Made by a program: the position numbers and the translations under genes. A stretch of DNA of 64,000 nt from the NCBI RefSeq assembly GCF_024519435.1, contig NZ_JALJRZ010000006.1:1-64000 (forward strand), given 5' to 3'. Shown here piece by piece: positions 63,204-64,000 of this stretch (positions within the stretch are counted from its first letter, which is position 1; each line of letters starts with the position of its first letter). Source of the DNA: Terrabacter sp. Ter38. GTDB lineage: Bacteria; Actinomycetota; Actinomycetes; Actinomycetales; Dermatophilaceae. Under the pieces are notes generated by a model. That model worked only from the letters and a program-made list of their open reading frames with translations, made no database searches and had not been told where the DNA came from.

Positions 63204-64000
63204 ATGAGCACCTTCCTCGGAATGCCTGCCGGCCGGGTCCCCGGGCCCGCCGCAGACACCGCCGTAGGGCAGCTCACGGGAAACCGGTCCTTCCCGGCCG
63301 CCGCCCGCGACGCGCTCGGCGACACCCGCCTGCGCCGCAACCTGGCCCACGCGACCGCGACGATCCGTGCGAAACGCGCCTCCGTCGTCGGCGAGGTGCC
63401 CGACTGGGAAGCCCTGCGCGATGCGGGGTCGGCCATCAAGGCCGACACGATGGCGCGCCTCCCCGAGCTGCTCGAGGAGCTCGAGCGCAACGTGACGGCC
63501 CGTGGCGGCACGGTGCACTGGGCCCGCGACGCGGCGGAGGCCAACGGCATCGTGCTCGACCTCGTGCGCGCCACCGGAGCCGACGAGGTGGTCAAGGTCA
63601 AGTCGATGGCCACCCAGGAGATCGGGCTCAACGAGGCACTCGAGGAGGCCGGGATCACGGCCCACGAGACCGACCTCGCCGAGCTGATCGTCCAGCTCGG
63701 CCACGACAAGCCCAGCCACATCCTCGTGCCGGCCATCCACCGCGGCCGTGCCGAGATCCGCGAGATCTTCGCCCGCGAGATGCCGGACGTCGACCTGGCC
63801 ACGCTGACCGACGAGCCCAGCGTGCTCGCGGCCGCCGCGCGCACCCATCTTCGCGAGCTGTTCCTCAGGGCCAGGGTCGCGGTGTCCGGTGCCAACTTCG
63901 GCATCGCCGAGACCGGAACGCTGACCGTCGTCGAGTCCGAGGGCAACGGTCGGATGTGCCTGACCCTGCCCGAGACCCTCATCACCGTGATGGGCATCGA
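63204..64000 (+). CDS. lutB: Lactate utilisation iron-sulfur protein LutB, cut by the window edge
   Basis: First 265 residues; the frame is open to the window end. ATG 63204, ten bases after the lutA stop. Features of LutB/LldF: GNRSFPAAARDALGDTRLRRNLAHAT, WEALRDAGSAIK, VKVKSMATQEIGLNEALE, AIHRGRAEIREIFAREM and ARVAVSGANFGIAETGTL. The C-terminal [4Fe-4S] cysteine motifs (CxxCxxC) lie beyond the window. lutC is expected downstream. Confidence 0.92.
   Translation, partial: MSTFLGMPAGRVPGPAADTAVGQLTGNRSFPAAARDALGDTRLRRNLAHATATIRAKRASVVGEVPDWEALRDAGSAIKADTMARLPELLEELERNVTARGGTVHWARDAAEANGIVLDLVRATGADEVVKVKSMATQEIGLNEALEEAGITAHETDLAELIVQLGHDKPSHILVPAIHRGRAEIREIFAREMPDVDLATLTDEPSVLAAAARTHLRELFLRARVAVSGANFGIAETGTLTVVESEGNGRMCLTLPETLITVMGI

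Overview
The window is very GC-rich, gene-dense DNA with G/C-dominated third positions, many GTG starts and frequent ATGA/GTGA stop-start overlaps. The protein types (RbsC/AraH-type ABC parts, lipobox lipoproteins, LutAB, F420-type PPOX protein, TAnnnT-only leaderless promoters) point to a free-living, soil-type actinobacterium; a micrococcalean such as the Intrasporangiaceae is my guess, not something the sequence proves. I see no rRNA, tRNA, CRISPR, transposase or phage gene.

Layout. 1-5.9 kb: a secreted PA-domain subtilase with a strong UUCG-loop terminator, a small lipoprotein, a 565-nt stretch without a convincing gene, an F420-type flavoprotein and a convergent PRISE-like SDR. 6.2-24.3 kb: an all-plus catabolic island with an XRE-cupin regulator, three medium-chain dehydrogenases (a fourth-type beta-hydroxyacid dehydrogenase among them), an RbsBC-like ABC importer whose two ATPase domains are fused to a second permease, an M24-fold protein with an altered metal site, a 2-oxoacid dehydrogenase E1 pair followed by a lipoyl-less E2-like protein, an EboE-family TIM barrel, an FMN alpha-hydroxyacid oxidase and an aldehyde dehydrogenase. 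The order suggests uptake of a polyol or hydroxylated carbon source and stepwise oxidation alcohol -> aldehyde -> hydroxyacid -> oxoacid -> decarboxylation; the substrate is not identifiable from sequence.

24.4-33.1 kb: a second large secreted subtilase divergent from a TrmB/LuxR-like regulator, then a two-gene glycosyltransferase operon whose first member carries a HEAT-like N-terminal half. 33.1-44.2 kb: ten minus-strand genes nearly without gaps. The downstream four are purine catabolism (xdhA-xdhB-xdhC-guaD); the upstream six are GTP cyclohydrolase II, a RibD-type reductase, a UPF0104-type membrane protein, a GT4 glycosyltransferase, a PTPS/QueD-like protein that has lost its catalytic residues, and a BchC-like dehydrogenase. 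Divergent from them, 44.2-46.7 kb, are a CDP-alcohol phosphatidyltransferase and a membrane sulfatase-fold protein. Together these eight look like an undescribed GTP-derived glycoconjugate or envelope pathway, and I regard this as the best candidate for a new system in the window. 46.8-48.5 kb: two membrane proteins of unknown function.

48.5-64 kb: a complete L-rhamnoside utilisation locus. GH3 and GH78 glycosidases (both without signal peptides, so intracellular), an ABC importer without its own ATPase, and divergently rhaI, a fused rhamnulose-1-phosphate aldolase/lactaldehyde dehydrogenase, rhaB, a LacI regulator, and lutA-lutB (cut by the window edge) to take the resulting lactate to pyruvate. 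The divergent promoter region holds two near-identical LacI-type operators. A DNA word, CGGCATAC, recurs at least 15 times on both strands and in several reading frames, which coding does not explain.
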